The notes beneath the pieces are model-generated. The model made no database searches. It worked only from the letters and a program-made list of their open reading frames with translations, and was not told the DNA's origin. Shown in pieces: positions 1-7,807 of a stretch of DNA of 64,000 nucleotides (its first letter is position 1; each line of letters begins with the position of its first letter). Position numbers and translations under genes: made by a program. Source of the DNA: Jonesia quinghaiensis DSM 15701 (GTDB taxonomy: Bacteria > Actinomycetota > Actinomycetes > Actinomycetales > Cellulomonadaceae); assembly GCF_000423205.1 (NCBI RefSeq), contig NZ_AUHN01000010.1:186001-250000 (forward strand), read 5' to 3'.

Positions 1-97
1 GTTCGAGGACGATAATTTCGGCATTTTCGTCAAGGCGCCGAGCGCGCGCGGCAATGGATGCTCCTGCGGCGACTCCGCCAACGACAACAAGTTTCAT
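1..97 (-). CDS. Flavoprotein disulfide reductase, CoA-disulfide reductase/NADH oxidase type (5' part only)
   Basis: The 32 residues visible begin MKLVVVGGVAAGASIAARAR, the N-terminal FAD-binding Rossmann motif (GGVAAG) typical of CoA-disulfide reductases and related NAD(P)H:FAD pyridine nucleotide-disulfide oxidoreductases. In this family the GGVAAG form, rather than GGGxAG, is characteristic of the CoA-disulfide reductase branch, which reduces CoA disulfides or persulfides in the cytosol. The rest of the gene lies outside the window, so a C-terminal rhodanese domain cannot be tested. The gene reads away from a perfect CsoR/CstR-like palindrome about 80 bases upstream, which would fit control by persulfide or copper stress. 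Family call is fairly sure, exact substrate is not. Confidence 0.75.
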   Translation of the reverse strand, partial: MKLVVVGGVAAGASIAARARRLDENAEIIVLE

Positions 98-176
98 GGT
101 GTGGGCTCTTTCTGGGAAAATGATGGCACGTCTTGGCGCCTGTGGTGCGTGTGCGTACCACACCAGACTACCGTAA

Positions 177-192
177 ATACCCCTAGGGGTAT
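177..192. promoter_or_regulatory. CsoR/CstR-type operator palindrome
   Basis: ATACCCCTAGGGGTAT is a perfect 16-base palindrome. This form (ATACCC...GGGTAT) matches the operators known for CsoR/CstR-family repressors. It lies upstream of the flavoprotein reductase on the minus strand, just upstream of a possible -10 (TAGTCT on the minus strand), so binding would block that promoter. Regulator identity is inferred. Confidence 0.6.
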
Positions 193-329
193 CAGGACGT
201 TTGTCCGCAGTTCCCGCCGAGCGCATTCCACGCTTCACGCACCGCCATAATTGTGACCAGCGTTACACTAGGTTGTGGGTCGAGTAGAGAACCCTGCCCC
301 TCAAACCTCACTACACAGCTGAGGACCCC

Positions 330-848
330 ATGGTGACAATCGCGCCGAGTATTTGGTGCAATAACAACGCCGAAGAACTTGCCTCGTTTTACACATCAGC
401 CTTTTCCGATACCAAAATTCATGCCACCACGCACTACCCGCACGAAGGATTACTCGACTTCCAACAGCACTTAGCTGGGAAGGCGCTGACCATCGATCTC
501 GAGATACTCGGCACACACTTTATTGCCATCAACGCAGGACCCGAGTTTTCACTCAACCCGGCGCTGTCCTTTATGGTGCTGTTCTCCGTACACACAAGTA
601 GCGACCCGCAAGCTGAACTCGAAACATTGTGGGAACACCTCACCGCTGACGGAACAGCCCTCATGCCCCTAGCGGATTACCCATTTAGCCCGCTATACGG
701 CTGGTGCAAAGATCAATTCGGAGTGAGTTGGCAGATAGCACCCCGGAACGTCGACTCACTGATGGATAAACCTGCCGCGTACTCCGCGATGATGGGGATG
801 AAAAAGATTGATATAGCCGCTCTCCATGAAGCCGCCCAAGAGCGTTAA
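330..848 (+). CDS. VOC/PhnB-like protein (3-demethylubiquinone methyltransferase-like fold)
   Basis: 172 residues. The opening TIAPSIWCNNNAEELASFY followed by F(S/T)DTKI and later ALSFMVLF, then PLADYPFSPLYGWCKDQFGVSWQI, is the pattern of the PhnB-like VOC family, despite the historical methyltransferase name. Members are small cytosolic dimers that bind metals or small ligands; function is rarely known. Start chosen because GAGGA lies eight bases upstream of the ATG. It is convergent with another VOC gene but belongs to a different branch. No substrate can be proposed. Confidence 0.8.
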   Translation: MVTIAPSIWCNNNAEELASFYTSAFSDTKIHATTHYPHEGLLDFQQHLAGKALTIDLEILGTHFIAINAGPEFSLNPALSFMVLFSVHTSSDPQAELETLWEHLTADGTALMPLADYPFSPLYGWCKDQFGVSWQIAPRNVDSLMDKPAAYSAMMGMKKIDIAALHEAAQER

Positions 849-874
849 CCAGCAGGTGCGTCTAGCGGCAAGCT

Positions 875-1303
875 CTACTCAGCAGGTTGTGGCCCGTTTT
901 CCACAGCAGCGGGGTCCATCCAAAAGGGCTCAAAATGATTACCATCAAGGTCATCAAACTGGCGCTGGTACATGAACCCGTAGTCTTGTGTAACGCCAAT
1001 GCGCGCACCGGCAGTTTCCGCACGTGCGATAAATGCATCAACGGCCTCTCTGCTCGGCAAGGAAAAAGCAGTGAGAGCTAACGACGTAGTGCGCGGATCT
1101 CCGAGAGTTTTGCCTGTGCCTTCAAGGAACCCCTCATAGAACTCACGGCGCAAAATCATCAGCACGCTGTGTTCCGAGATGACCACCGCTGCTGCATTTT
1201 CGTCAGTGAAATGGGGGTTGAGGGTCCACCCGAGTGCTGTGTAAAACTCTTTGGATTTCTCCAAGTCGCTGACCGGTACATTGACAAACAACTGCGTTTC
1301 CAC
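875..1303 (-). CDS. VOC family protein (glyoxalase/bleomycin-resistance type)
   Basis: 142 residues with the hallmark METQLFVNVPVSDLEKSKEFYTALGW at the N terminus and QRQFDDLDGNHFEPFWMD at the C terminus; the Glu in HFEPFW corresponds to the metal-ligand position of glyoxalase-like proteins. The start is GTG preceded by GAGGGGG. Single-copy cytosolic enzyme or binding protein of unknown substrate. It sits between a convergent PhnB-like gene and the Lrp-type regulator and shows no operon linkage to either. Confidence 0.8.
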   Translation of the reverse strand: METQLFVNVPVSDLEKSKEFYTALGWTLNPHFTDENAAAVVISEHSVLMILRREFYEGFLEGTGKTLGDPRTTSLALTAFSLPSREAVDAFIARAETAGARIGVTQDYGFMYQRQFDDLDGNHFEPFWMDPAAVENGPQPAE

Positions 1304-1375
1304 GAGCCCCCTCGGGTGTGATCTATTCCACTTCTACGGACGGTCTCAGCCTAACTCTCCCCTCAAGAAAAGGCA

Positions 1376-1849
1376 TCAGCGCGCGACAACGTGGTCGAAA
1401 ACAATGGATGTTCGAGTGGATGCCACCGCAGGGTGAGTCGACAGATGCATCACCACAAAGTCGCGAACGTCATCAGAATTTCTCGCCGCAATGTGAATAA
1501 TGAAGTCTTCAGATCCACCAAGAAAAAACGTTTGGACAACCTGAGGTAGGGAGCGCATCTCTTGGGCAAAGCGCGTCACTGCAGCACGTTGACCTGACCG
1601 AATATTGACGCTAATGAGCACTTGAAGCGTCAGGCCAAGTTGGTCTGCTGATAATTCTGCCGTGAAACGCGAGATCACACCCCGCTGAACCAGGGCACGA
1701 ACTCGTTGATGACACGTTGACTGAGCGACCCCCACCCGGTCAGCCAGAGCAGCATTCGAGATTCGCGCATCAAGGCGCAGCGCACGCACGATCTCTTGAT
1801 CGATGGAATCCAATGATGCCAACTGATAATGATCCTTCGTCGACCCCAT
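1376..1849 (-). CDS. Lrp/AsnC-family transcriptional regulator, probably controlling ald
   Basis: 157 residues from the chosen ATG. The N-terminal helix-turn-helix (LDSIDQEIVRALRLDARISNAALADRVGVAQSTCHQRVRALVQRGVI) is followed by an RAM/AsnC ligand-binding domain (VVQTFFLGGSEDFIIHIAA...VASTRTSIVFDHVV). An in-frame extension to 1963 exists but has no family similarity, so the start at 1849 (MGSTKDHYQLASLDSID) is preferred. The gene is divergent from alanine dehydrogenase, the usual position of AldR, an Lrp-type activator/repressor of ald that responds to alanine. The aldR assignment is therefore by context. Confidence 0.85.
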   Translation of the reverse strand: MGSTKDHYQLASLDSIDQEIVRALRLDARISNAALADRVGVAQSTCHQRVRALVQRGVISRFTAELSADQLGLTLQVLISVNIRSGQRAAVTRFAQEMRSLPQVVQTFFLGGSEDFIIHIAARNSDDVRDFVVMHLSTHPAVASTRTSIVFDHVVAR

Positions 1850-2029
1850 CCACGAACCCCTCACTGGCTGATGATTTACATGATTTTTCTCTATTCTTCC
1901 GCATAATCCTCGATCTGTAACGCTAACGAAACAGATACTTCGGATACTGAAGCAGTCCCACATGATGTGTCATACAACACATCTTGTTAGTGAGCGGTGG
2001 TCACAAGCCACCGGAACAGGAGATCACCT

Positions 2030-3151
2030 ATGCGCATCGGCGTTCCCACCGAGATAAAGAACAATGAATATCGTGTCGCTATCACCCCGGCTGGTGTCTA
2101 CGAACTGACTCAAGCAGGACATGAAGTGTGGGTCCAAACCGGGGCCGGTGTTGGGTCAGGAATCTTGGACAGCGAATACCGCCGCCAAGGAGCACACATC
2201 ATAGGAACAGCATCGGAAGTGTGGCAAAACGCTGACACCTTACTCAAAGTGAAAGAGCCAATTCCCGAAGAGTATGGTTACCTTCGAGAAGATCTTGTGC
2301 TTTTCACCTACCTCCACCTTGCTGCTGATACGCCATTGACAACGGCTCTCCTTGCCGCAGGAACAACCGCAATCGCCTATGAGACCGTTCAACTCCCTGA
2401 TCAATCGCTGCCACTCTTGGCACCAATGAGTGAGGTCGCTGGCCGGTTAGGTACTCAAGTCGGCGCATATCACCTGATGAAACCTACCGGAGGCCGTGGC
2501 ATCCTCATGGGCGGTGTACCTGGCACCTCGCCTGCACGGGTTGTCGTCATTGGTGGTGGCGTTGCTGGAACACATGCCGCAGAGTCCGCTATAGGGATGG
2601 GCGCAAATGTCACGATCCTCGACGTATCTTTACCCCGACTACGCTCGCTCGAGGCACGTTTCCAAGGCAGGGTCCACACGGCTCTATCGTCGCAGTACGA
2701 AATTGGCGCCCACGTCGTAGACGCTGATCTTGTGATTGGGTCAGTGCTGATTCCTGGTGCTTCAGCTCCAAAACTAGTCACCGATGACATGGTATCTGCC
2801 ATGAAAAAAGGTGCAGTGCTCGTGGACATTGCCATCGACCAAGGCGGGTGCTTTGAACACTCACATCCCACCACACATGACTCACCTGTCTTTTCGGTTC
2901 ATGACACCCTCTATTACTGTGTTGCGAACATGCCAGGGGCAGTCCCCTTCACGTCGACACAAGCGTTGACGAACGCTTCACTCCCCTATGTCATGTCGAT
3001 CGCCAGCCACGGATGGGCCGCAGCGGTGAGAGAAGATTCCGCGCTGGCCGCCGGGGTAAATACCCATGGTGGCGCGGTGGTAAACCCTGGTGTGGCGCAG
3101 TCAGTGGGAAAAGATGTCACACCTCTGACAGAGCTCATAGGGCTGAGTTAA
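2030..3151 (+). CDS. ald: Alanine dehydrogenase
   Basis: 373 residues, normal length. MRIGVPTEIKNNEYRVAITPAGV is the classic N terminus; KVKEP, the NAD-binding VIGGGVAGTHAAESAIGMGA and VDIAIDQGGCFEHSHPTTH are all conserved. The enzyme interconverts L-alanine with pyruvate and ammonia using NAD(H), feeding alanine into carbon/nitrogen metabolism or recycling NAD under low oxygen. The start is the ATG with AGGAG seven bases upstream; a longer frame from 1997 adds an unrelated extension. It is divergent from an Lrp/AsnC regulator and ends at a strong hairpin shared with the opuA operon. Confidence 0.95.
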   Translation: MRIGVPTEIKNNEYRVAITPAGVYELTQAGHEVWVQTGAGVGSGILDSEYRRQGAHIIGTASEVWQNADTLLKVKEPIPEEYGYLREDLVLFTYLHLAADTPLTTALLAAGTTAIAYETVQLPDQSLPLLAPMSEVAGRLGTQVGAYHLMKPTGGRGILMGGVPGTSPARVVVIGGGVAGTHAAESAIGMGANVTILDVSLPRLRSLEARFQGRVHTALSSQYEIGAHVVDADLVIGSVLIPGASAPKLVTDDMVSAMKKGAVLVDIAIDQGGCFEHSHPTTHDSPVFSVHDTLYYCVANMPGAVPFTSTQALTNASLPYVMSIASHGWAAAVREDSALAAGVNTHGGAVVNPGVAQSVGKDVTPLTELIGLS

Positions 3152-3169
3152 TCGCTTGAGGAAAAACAA

Positions 3170-3209
3170 AATGCTGCTGGCTCTCCTATGAGGGAGGGCC
3201 AGCAGCATT
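3170..3209. terminator. Bidirectional rho-independent terminator between ald and opuAC
   Basis: A 12-base-pair stem (AATGCTGCTGGC / GCCAGCAGCATT) lies between convergent genes. On the minus strand it is followed by a T-rich tract (TTTGTTTTTC), so it is best suited to end the opuA operon, and it probably also stops ald transcripts. Confidence 0.8.
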
Positions 3210-3224
3210 GATGACGCGTTGAGA

Positions 3225-4118
3225 CTAGGAAGTCAGTGAGTCAACGTAGTCCTGGTTTTCTTCGATCCACTGACGAACGAGTGGCTCGTAGTCATCGGTG
3301 TCGTTCTCGTTGAACAGAAGGTCTTCGAGATCGTAGAGCAGTTCAGGTGTCATGGTGAAGTCACCCATCCACTGAGCTACATCGGGGTGGTCTTCACTGA
3401 AGCCACTGCGTGCGTAGGAGTGAATGAGTTCAGCTCCGCCCAAAGCACCTTCAGGGTCCTCAAGGTTACGGATGGGGAATGCTGAGTATGCCCAGTGTGG
3501 CTCCCACAACGTCACAACAACGTTCTCGCCAGCATCAGTGGCGGCCTTGAGCTCGGAGAGCATGGCAACGGTGGATGAGGTGGTGAAGTCCATCCCCTCA
3601 AGGCCATACGTGGGGATTACTTCGTTTTCGGTGGCGCTCGTCAGGCCTGCACCTGGCTCAATGCCAACAATCTGGTTACCGAACTCGTCAGCGTTGTCGG
3701 CCAAGTCAGCCAGCGACGTGATCGGTGAATCCTCGTTGACAGCAATGGTCAATTTTGCCTGGTCAAACCAGGAGCCAAGGTCTTCGATGTCGTCGCCGAA
3801 ACGGTCAACGTATTCCTTGTGGGTGCCTGGCAACCAAATGTCGGTGGTGAGGTCGTAGTCACCGGTGGACAAACCTGCGAAGAGTGGTGCTGGGTCAGCG
3901 TACTCGAGGGTTACGTCGTAGCCCTCGTCTTCGAGAATGGCCCGCCACAATTCTGACGTAGCGATTCCTTCATCCCAGCCGTTGAAGACAGCAATCGTAA
4001 TGTCCTTGGACTGCTCTTCACCTGATGTTGAGTTTTCTTCAGCATCAGAGGAGCAGCTAGCCAGCACGAGTCCGGCAGCCATGATTGTTGCGAGTGAGGC
4101 GGTTGTTTTCTTGGTCAA
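3225..4118 (-). CDS. opuAC: Glycine betaine/proline ABC transporter, substrate-binding lipoprotein
   Basis: 297 residues. A lipoprotein signal peptide ends at LASC (Cys22), so the mature protein is tethered outside the membrane. The body has the OpuAC/ProX fold signature (ITIAVFNGWDEGIATSELW, LTTDIWLPGTHKEYVDRFGDDIEDLG, VVVTLWEPHWAYS); the Trp residues in the last motif form the aromatic cage for quaternary ammonium groups. The start is TTG with AAAGGA upstream. It is the last gene of the three-gene importer operon, 165 bases after the permease, suggesting partly separate expression. Role: uptake of compatible solutes under osmotic stress. Confidence 0.92.
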   Translation of the reverse strand: MTKKTTASLATIMAAGLVLASCSSDAEENSTSGEEQSKDITIAVFNGWDEGIATSELWRAILEDEGYDVTLEYADPAPLFAGLSTGDYDLTTDIWLPGTHKEYVDRFGDDIEDLGSWFDQAKLTIAVNEDSPITSLADLADNADEFGNQIVGIEPGAGLTSATENEVIPTYGLEGMDFTTSSTVAMLSELKAATDAGENVVVTLWEPHWAYSAFPIRNLEDPEGALGGAELIHSYARSGFSEDHPDVAQWMGDFTMTPELLYDLEDLLFNENDTDDYEPLVRQWIEENQDYVDSLTS

Positions 4119-4283
4119 GGGAAGTCCTTTCTTCTCAACGCCAGGTATTTCCGGACGTTGTCGTAGCCACTTATCATCGAGATCAGTAGCCAGGGCTCAG
4201 GAGGCCCGTGGTAAGCCCGACGTTTTCTCACAGAAAACACCAGGAAGTTGTGGTCAGTAGACCGAGCGTGTTGACGCAGCGTG

Positions 4284-5159
4284 TCAGACGTTGCCGACTG
4301 CGGGGCGGCCTTTGCGTAGTGCCGCATACAGCCCTCTACGCTCACCAAATGCGCTGGTGAAACGGTCGAGAAGCATCGCCAAGATGACAACTGACAGTCC
4401 GGCTTCAACACCTAGAGCGGTATCAAGTCGGTTCAGGGACGTGATGACGTCTCCACCGAGTCCACCGGCGCCAACCAACCCAGCAATCACAACCATCGAG
4501 AGGGACAGCATGATGACCTGGTTGATGCCGGCCATGATGGAAGGAAGCGCGAGGGGAAGTTGAATTTGGCGCAAAATACGCCCTGGTGTTGCACCAAAAG
4601 CTTGCCCAGCTTCAACAGTTTCGCGGTCAACTCCGCGAATACCAAGTTCGGTGAGACGCACCCCTGGAGCCATGGCGAAAATAATCGTTGCCACGATGCC
4701 TGGGGCTACGCCGACTCGGAACAGGAGAAGCGCGGGGATGAGGTACACGAACGCAGGCATCGTTTGGAGGAAGTCCATCACAGGACGAACCACAATTGAC
4801 ACTGGACGCACCTTAGCGGCCGCGATACCCAAGGGGATCGCCAACACGATGGCGATGGTTGCAGCTACGAGAACAAGAGCCAACGTGTTCATGGCGTTGT
4901 CCCATTGGTCCATTCCTACAATGAGGAGGAGACCCAGTGCAGAGGCGACAGCGAAGGTCCAGCCACGCGCAAACAATCCGAGGACAACAATAGTGATGAT
5001 GACAACGATTGCTGGCGGCGTGGAGAGCACCCAGTTCACAGACTCGTACATGCCAACAAAAACAGAACGAAGCCAGTCGAACAGAGAGCCCAGATTTTCT
5101 ACAACCCAGTCGACCCCTTCCGAGGCGCGTTCACCCACGGGGATACGGAAGTCTTCCAT
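4284..5159 (-). CDS. opuAB: Glycine betaine/proline ABC transporter permease
   Basis: 291 residues with about seven membrane segments and the BPD-type EAA loop (GVDRETVEAGQAFGATPGRILRQIQLPLALPSIMAG near residues 180-215) that contacts the ATPase. The N terminus (RIPVGERASEGVDWVVENLGSLFDWLR) is typical of OpuAB/ProW. Its start overlaps the stop of the ATPase gene by one base (TGATG), so translation is coupled. Forms the inner-membrane channel of the importer. Confidence 0.92.
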   Translation of the reverse strand: MEDFRIPVGERASEGVDWVVENLGSLFDWLRSVFVGMYESVNWVLSTPPAIVVIITIVVLGLFARGWTFAVASALGLLLIVGMDQWDNAMNTLALVLVAATIAIVLAIPLGIAAAKVRPVSIVVRPVMDFLQTMPAFVYLIPALLLFRVGVAPGIVATIIFAMAPGVRLTELGIRGVDRETVEAGQAFGATPGRILRQIQLPLALPSIMAGINQVIMLSLSMVVIAGLVGAGGLGGDVITSLNRLDTALGVEAGLSVVILAMLLDRFTSAFGERRGLYAALRKGRPAVGNV

Positions 5160-6481
5160 CAGTTGTCCTCCTCCTGGGGTTGAACGGTTGACGCAGTTGA
5201 GACAGGTTTCACGTCAGGGCCTGAGTCTGCGCTGAGCGCATCCTCAACAACTGAAGGTGCCAGAGCCGGTGGAATGGGTTGAGCATTCACTCCAGCTTCA
5301 TGTTCTCCTCCGAGTGCTGCGAGGAGGACTACGCGAGGGACTACTCCTTGAAGCCGTCCTCGCTCATCCACAACGGCAAGAGGCAACACAGATTCCACTG
5401 CAGGGATGAAGAGTTCCGCGAGCAGAGTGTCTGGGGTTGTTTGCGCGGCCTCACTCAAGTGATCAGTAAGGCTTTCTTCTCCGCGGCGCAGGAGTGACAA
5501 TGCTTCACGGTCAGTAACAGCGCCAAGTAGTTTCCTGTGACGATCCACCACAAAACAGGCGGATGTCTGCTGTTCACGCATGATGCGCAGCGCCTTTCGC
5601 GGCCCACCAGGGAGTTGCATGAGTGCGGCTGGCGGTTGCATCACTGCTGAGGCAGTGAGGACACGAGCGCGGTCAACGTCCTGAACGAACTGTGACACGT
5701 ACTCGTTGGCAGGGTCGGTGAGGATCTCTTCGGGAGTTCCAATTTGGACTATTCGCCCATCGCGCATCACGGCGATCCGGTCACCGATGAACATTGCTTC
5801 ATTGAGGTCGTGAGTGATGAAGATGATGGTTTTGTCGAGTTCAGATTGCAACTCAATGAGTTGCTCCTGCATTTCACGACGAATCAGTGGGTCGAGCGCT
5901 GAGAACGCTTCGTCCATGAGGAGCACGTCGGTGTCTGCTGCGAGCGCACGGGCTAGCCCGACGCGTTGCTGCATTCCACCGGAAAGCTCTTTGGGGTATT
6001 TGTCTTCCCACCCATCGAGCCCAACCATGGAAATGTACTTCCGAGCGCGTTCGATGCGTTGAGCGCGTGGCATTTTGCGGATTTCGAGGCCGTAGGCCAC
6101 GTTGTCGAGAACGCTGCGGTGGGGCAGGAGGGCGAACTGTTGGAACACCATGGAAACCCGGGTTTCGCGGATGTTGCGCAGTTTGCGGGCGGAAACTCCG
6201 GTGAGGGTGTCGCCGAGAATGTCGACGGTGCCTGCTGTTGGCTCCCATAGCCCGTTGAGCATACGGATGAGGGTTGATTTCCCTGATCCTGAGAGCCCCA
6301 TCACGACGAAGATTTCGCCGCGTTGTACCTCGAAGGAGGCATCGATGACAGCTGCGGTGTTGTTTGCGCCGATTTTGTCGCGGGGCGCTCCACCTTGGAT
6401 TTTTTTGATGGCGGCGTCAGGTTTTGGCCCGAACACTTTGTAGAGTCCTTGGGCCTTCAGGACGATCTCGTTGCTGCTCAT
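5159..6481 (-). CDS. opuAA: Glycine betaine/proline ABC transporter ATP-binding protein with CBS domains
   Basis: 440 residues. Walker A is GLSGSGKST (residues 62-70), signature LSGGMQQRVGLARALA, Walker B DVLLMDEAFSALDP, then the H-loop (FITHDLNEAM). The C-terminal third carries two CBS-type segments (AVMQPPAAL... and LFIPAVESVLPLAVVDERGRLQGVV), which in OpuA sense ionic strength or c-di-AMP. This protein powers betaine import. It is the first gene of the operon, with GGAAGGA nine bases before the ATG. The tail after residue 400 is Pro/Ser rich and probably disordered. Confidence 0.93.
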   Translation of the reverse strand: MSSNEIVLKAQGLYKVFGPKPDAAIKKIQGGAPRDKIGANNTAAVIDASFEVQRGEIFVVMGLSGSGKSTLIRMLNGLWEPTAGTVDILGDTLTGVSARKLRNIRETRVSMVFQQFALLPHRSVLDNVAYGLEIRKMPRAQRIERARKYISMVGLDGWEDKYPKELSGGMQQRVGLARALAADTDVLLMDEAFSALDPLIRREMQEQLIELQSELDKTIIFITHDLNEAMFIGDRIAVMRDGRIVQIGTPEEILTDPANEYVSQFVQDVDRARVLTASAVMQPPAALMQLPGGPRKALRIMREQQTSACFVVDRHRKLLGAVTDREALSLLRRGEESLTDHLSEAAQTTPDTLLAELFIPAVESVLPLAVVDERGRLQGVVPRVVLLAALGGEHEAGVNAQPIPPALAPSVVEDALSADSGPDVKPVSTASTVQPQEEDN

Positions 6482-6865
6482 AGTCCTTCCGGGCGAGCGT
6501 TCTCACCCTGTGACCGGGTCACACTCATGCAGCTCTGGGGGTTCGGACCCAGTGGCTCAGTGCGGCGCACTTGTGGTCTGAAGAACGCCAATGCATCGTG
6601 TCACCATACATGCGTGGATGGCCTTTCCATCCCCGCCTGCGGCAAGGCTTGGCGCGTTCTTTACATACTCTTTGCGCCATGCAGTCCCTGAGCCTACCAC
6701 AGGCGATCCGGTTTATTGGACTTATACAACAGGTTGTCGTGACACACAAACGCGCAGGTCATAAACATCAAATTCACCCGTTTGTGACACTGAACACGGG
6801 GCACTTTTTTCGCGATGTCAACATGAAGTAGACACCCTGCAGTTGGGCCGCTCAAAGAGCGTGCA
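6482..6865. other. Intergenic region upstream of opuAA, no gene seen
   Basis: 384 bases between the opuA operon and the end of the ketosynthase operon, both on the minus strand. Apart from the palindrome at 6509-6523 it holds no convincing reading frame, RNA gene or hairpin terminator. The opuA promoter must lie here; a possible -10 (TAGGCT on the minus strand, around 6693-6698) was seen without a good -35. Confidence 0.5.
6509..6523. promoter_or_regulatory. Palindromic candidate operator upstream of opuAA
   Basis: TGTGACCGGGTCACA is a perfect inverted repeat around one central base, 28 bases before the opuAA start. The same half-site (TGTGACC) recurs at 24923-24936 and in part at 26232-26248. 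Position suggests a repressor site near the transcription or translation start; the binding protein is unknown. Confidence 0.4.
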
Positions 6866-7807
6866 CTACAGCCGAATGAGCATGGCATTCGCTGTGAGCC
6901 CCGCAGCCGTCCCGCACAACAGCACAAGATCTCCCGTGGTGGTGTTTCCATCTTTGAGGGACTGCGCGAGAGCAAACGGAACTGATGCAGACACCATGTT
7001 CCCGTAGTCCTGGACGTAGTCTGCGTACTTTCCGTCCGCGATACCTAGCTTCCGCATCGCCAGCGGCAATGCCCGGCTCGCTTGGTGGGGCACCACATAG
7101 TCGATGTCTGCTGGGGTGATGCCTGCTCGCGCATAGAAGCGTTCAAAGAAACCCGGCAACACCCGCAACATGCTCATCAAGACGCTGCGCCCATTCATAT
7201 CAAATTGGTAGTCAGCGGTTTCATGGCGGTCGAAGTGATGAGCGGGCATCCTGGTTGTCCCGCCGCGAATTTCGGTGTCGTGAGCAAACTGGGGCCATGT
7301 CTGTTGCATTGAGGCGACAATCCCCCGCTCTGGGTTGTCACTACGGGTAACAACCATGGCCACTGCGGCGTCAGAGAATAATTCATAACTCTCATGCTGA
7401 TTCGGATTCAGGAACTGCGAGCCGACATCACCAGAGACCACAAGGATGGTGGAGTACTCACCGTCACGGATATACCGTGATGCAATGTCTAGCGCAGTGA
7501 TGAAGCTGGTGCACGTGGAGTTCACGTCGAATGCTGCCGCGTGTCCCGTGGTGGTGAGTTGTTCAAGAATCAGTGCAGCGTTGCATGGGATAGGTTGGAT
7601 GTCTGCTGCGCTTGCCCCGATCACGCAGTCGAGGTCTTGGGCAGTAATATTTGCATCCTCCAGAGCTCGCTGTGCGGCAGTCACAAGCATGGAGAGTTGT
7701 GCGTGTGATTCTGTGACTCGGTATCGCACTGAGCCGTCAAAGACGACGGAGTTCTCGGGGAGGTAGGTTCCGATGCCACGAATAGCGAGCGGACGGGTAA
7801 CGCTCAT
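6866..7807 (-). CDS. 3-oxoacyl-ACP synthase III (FabH/OleA-like ketosynthase)
   Basis: 313 residues. The thiolase-fold catalytic triad is visible: Cys99 in NSTCTSF, His241 in VVPHQASRALP and Asn270 in DYGNMVSASVPFAL. The enzyme condenses an acyl thioester with a second acyl or malonyl unit. It is the last gene of a four-gene operon and overlaps the adenylate-forming enzyme by four bases. This context, with no ACP, malonyl transferase or elongation genes, argues against housekeeping FabH and for a dedicated acyl condensation, as in OleA. Substrate unknown. Confidence 0.85.
   Translation of the reverse strand: MSVTRPLAIRGIGTYLPENSVVFDGSVRYRVTESHAQLSMLVTAAQRALEDANITAQDLDCVIGASAADIQPIPCNAALILEQLTTTGHAAAFDVNSTCTSFITALDIASRYIRDGEYSTILVVSGDVGSQFLNPNQHESYELFSDAAVAMVVTRSDNPERGIVASMQQTWPQFAHDTEIRGGTTRMPAHHFDRHETADYQFDMNGRSVLMSMLRVLPGFFERFYARAGITPADIDYVVPHQASRALPLAMRKLGIADGKYADYVQDYGNMVSASVPFALAQSLKDGNTTTGDLVLLCGTAAGLTANAMLIRL

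Noticed and set aside
4651-5235. 194-codon plus-strand frame over the opuAB gene
   Set aside because: Shadow of the permease: rich in Arg/Thr, no family pattern, opposite strand to a clear gene.
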